Assembly: GCA_019746135.1 (NCBI GenBank)
Contig: JAIESI010000294.1
Coordinates: 1-37,508, forward strand
Length of the DNA: 37,508 bases
Origin: Xanthobacteraceae bacterium
GTDB lineage: Bacteria; Pseudomonadota; Alphaproteobacteria; Rhizobiales; Xanthobacteraceae
Direction of reading: 5' to 3'
The position numbers were made by a program, and so were the translations under genes. Under the pieces are notes generated by a model. The model was given only the letters and a program-made list of their open reading frames with translations. It searched no databases and had not been told where the DNA came from. This document shows, in pieces, positions 36,553-37,508 of the stretch (positions within the stretch are counted from its first letter, which is position 1; each line of letters starts with the position of its first letter).

Positions 36553-36716
36553 GAGCAATCCCACAATTCGACCGGCGGCAACGCGGTCTCAGCCCGGTCC
36601 TCCAGGACCATCTGGAGGTACCACTCGCGCAATTTCGTCTCCCGGAGACGTTGCTCCTGGGTCTGGAATCGTGCTGGATTCTCGTGGTGTCCGGTGCGGT
36701 GTTTTTGTTGCGACAT
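36537..36716 (-). CDS. small basic protein, first gene of the coupled operon
   Basis: A 59-aa protein beginning MSQQKHRTGHHENPARFQTQ, rich in His, Arg and Gln, then a helix LRETKLREWYLQMVLEDRAE, and ending CSCTTH. ATG 36716 is chosen; GTG 36734 is possible. The ribosome site is weak. It is divergent from the AT-hook/RHH gene, with about 50 bp between them. That gap holds a 5-bp inverted repeat (CGCTT/AAGCG, 36721-36739) which might be an operator for both. Function unknown. Confidence 0.5.
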   Translation of the reverse strand: MSQQKHRTGHHENPARFQTQEQRLRETKLREWYLQMVLEDRAETALPPVELWDCSCTTH

Positions 36717-36766
36717 AAAACGCTTTTGAAACACAAGCGCCGGCCGAGCAAGGACTCGATGACAGT

Positions 36767-37126
36767 ATGGCTAAGAAGCCTTCAACGCCGAAAAAGCGCC
36801 CGGTCGGCAGACCGCCTAAGGACCCGGACGACCTGAGATCCGTGAGGTTTAGCTTCAGGATGCATGCGGACCTCTACGCCGAGTGCATCCGCGCCGCCCG
36901 GATCCAGGGCACCCCGGTCAGCACGTTCGCAGAAAAATGTCTGATCAGTCGGATCAACCACATAGCCAACGCCGTCCTGCTCGACGCGATCGGGCGCTAC
37001 ACGGAGACGCCTGCCAAAGGCGGCGTCGCCCTCCACGATCTCATGATGTCCCAGGGGCGGCCGCAGGAGCACGAGACGGACTACCCCGAAGCCAGCAGCA
37101 CCAAACGAGATCGTTCACCCAGGTGA
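36767..37126 (+). CDS. AT-hook plus ribbon-helix-helix-like DNA-binding protein
   Basis: A 119-aa protein. The N-terminus is basic with an AT-hook-like core RPVGRPPK (11-18). A probable ribbon-helix-helix follows: RSVRFSFRM strand and the helices HADLYAECIRAARIQ and PVSTFAEKCLISRIN (24-64). The C-terminus is polar and likely disordered. An AAGGA sequence is 12 bases upstream. RHH proteins bind tandem operators as pairs; the iteron array begins 12 bases before its own stop, so autoregulation, partition or replication control are natural candidates (inference). It also faces the coupled operon and could repress it. Confidence 0.68.
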   Translation: MAKKPSTPKKRPVGRPPKDPDDLRSVRFSFRMHADLYAECIRAARIQGTPVSTFAEKCLISRINHIANAVLLDAIGRYTETPAKGGVALHDLMMSQGRPQEHETDYPEASSTKRDRSPR

Positions 37127-37193
37127 AGCGATTCGTTCACCTGAGTGAAGCAATCTGTTCATTCAGGTGAAGCATTTGGTTCACCCAAGTGAA
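37114..37193. repeat. four 22-bp iterons, each a 14-bp palindrome
   Basis: TTCACCCAGGTGAA, TTCACCTGAGTGAA, TTCATTCAGGTGAA and TTCACCCAAGTGAA start at 37114, 37136, 37158 and 37180. The period is exactly 22 bp and the consensus is TTCAYYYRRGTGAA. A degenerate fifth half-match TTCATTCGTGAA lies at 37208. The first copy overlaps the 3' end of the RHH gene. Such arrays serve as iterons at origins, as partition sites or as operators. Confidence 0.85.
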
Positions 37194-37508
37194 CCATTTT
37201 CATTGAATTCATTCGTGAATTTCCGACGACCACCATAACCGCAGCGGCGACGGTGTGCAGTCGAGCGCCTTAATCACCCAAAAACGCTGCCACAATTCCG
37301 AAATCTTCCAGAGCGACTCCCGAAATCTTCCAGAGCGAAAGTTCCACCGTCGCAGATTCCGCTTACATATCAAATACTTCACGATGAACAGGTTTCGACG
37401 AATATATAGAAACAGTCGACGGTCGAAAGTTGACGGGTGCTGTCCGAAAAGTGGTTGGAATTCGGCGTGGCGCGATCTCCGATAACATGAGGGTATCGTT
37501 TCAGGCTG
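37127..37508. other. AT-richer noncoding region with repeats
   Basis: The 382 bases after the RHH gene hold the iterons and the 19-bp direct repeat and are AT-richer than the rest of the window. Short open frames exist (for example one of 76 codons from 37255), but they run through the repeats and look spurious. It resembles a replication, partition or control region, and the window ends inside it. Confidence 0.5.
37298..37338. repeat. 19-bp direct repeat with 22-bp period
   Basis: CCGAAATCTTCCAGAGCGA occurs at 37298-37316 and 37320-37338, identical over 19 bases and 22 bp apart, the same spacing as the iterons but a different sequence. It may be a second protein-binding array. Confidence 0.8.

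Larger units (their letters stand above)
29871..37508. mobile_element. integrative element (prophage or ICE-like), left part
   Basis: Everything from the comM break to the window end differs in kind from the preceding chromosome: a site-specific recombinase, strongly overlapping small genes of unknown function, a metallophosphoesterase, iteron-like repeats and AT-richer intergenic DNA. No capsid, conjugation or terminase gene is in view, so phage and ICE cannot be separated. The right end lies outside the window. Confidence 0.8.

Noticed and set aside
37114..37193. CRISPR array
   Set aside because: The units are 22-bp palindromic repeats with only 8-bp, partly conserved gaps; there are no unique spacers of 30 bp or more and no cas genes.
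37255..37485. 76-codon open frame at the window end
   Set aside because: It runs through the 19-bp direct repeats, is Arg/Ser-rich and has no ribosome site.

Overview
The window is a stretch of high-GC alphaproteobacterial chromosome, most like the Hyphomicrobiales around Bradyrhizobium, Rhodopseudomonas and Pseudolabrys. The evidence is the split hrcA/grpE and dnaK/dnaJ heat-shock loci with an alphaproteobacterial sigma-32 promoter, a PmtA-type methyltransferase, the lpoA-rsmI-yraN-gshB-comM order, Bug-type solute receptors and a dispersed double palindrome after a stop codon. No rRNA, tRNA or CRISPR array was seen.

Bases 1-29870 are core chromosome with small accessory inserts. In order: a DUF5678-like/retropepsin-like pair (minus); a minus-strand operon of flavin reductase, pyrF, a fused double DUF1330 protein, a single DUF1330 protein and dapB; a PmtA-like methyltransferase; dnaK-dnaJ (minus) with a consensus heat-shock promoter and a terminator between the two genes; a GT-C membrane protein; a secreted protein; hrcA, a dienelactone-hydrolase-like gene and grpE (minus). 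Between hrcA and rph lie an amidohydrolase and two tandem Bug receptors. Then rph-rdgB-hemW (plus), a B12/radical SAM protein resembling the hopanoid C-2 methylase HpnP with an EcfG-type promoter, an LpoA-like lipoprotein divergent from rsmI-yraN, a chemotaxis receptor, gshB, a methyltransferase, a glutathione S-transferase and a 60-aa protein.

Near 29870 comM (yifB) is cut off just before its Walker A motif. From there to the end of the window is the left part of an integrative element; its right end and the 3' part of comM are not in the window. It begins with a thymidine-kinase-like protein whose P-loop is degraded, overlapping a large serine recombinase. Next come a gene-poor stretch with a candidate structured RNA, a small secreted cysteine protein, and nine tightly overlapping minus-strand genes. 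These include a metallophosphoesterase, a CxCC/CxxC zinc-binding protein and a twin-arginine signal protein; most of the rest are unknown. A divergent AT-hook/ribbon-helix-helix protein follows, then an AT-rich region with four 22-bp-spaced palindromic iterons and a second 22-bp direct repeat. The layout suggests a prophage or ICE-like element: recombination module at the left end, a coupled operon, then a regulatory, partition or replication region.

The least familiar parts are the TK-like/recombinase pair, the coupled operon and the iteron region beside the AT-hook/RHH gene. All calls come from reading the sequence; no database search was run.
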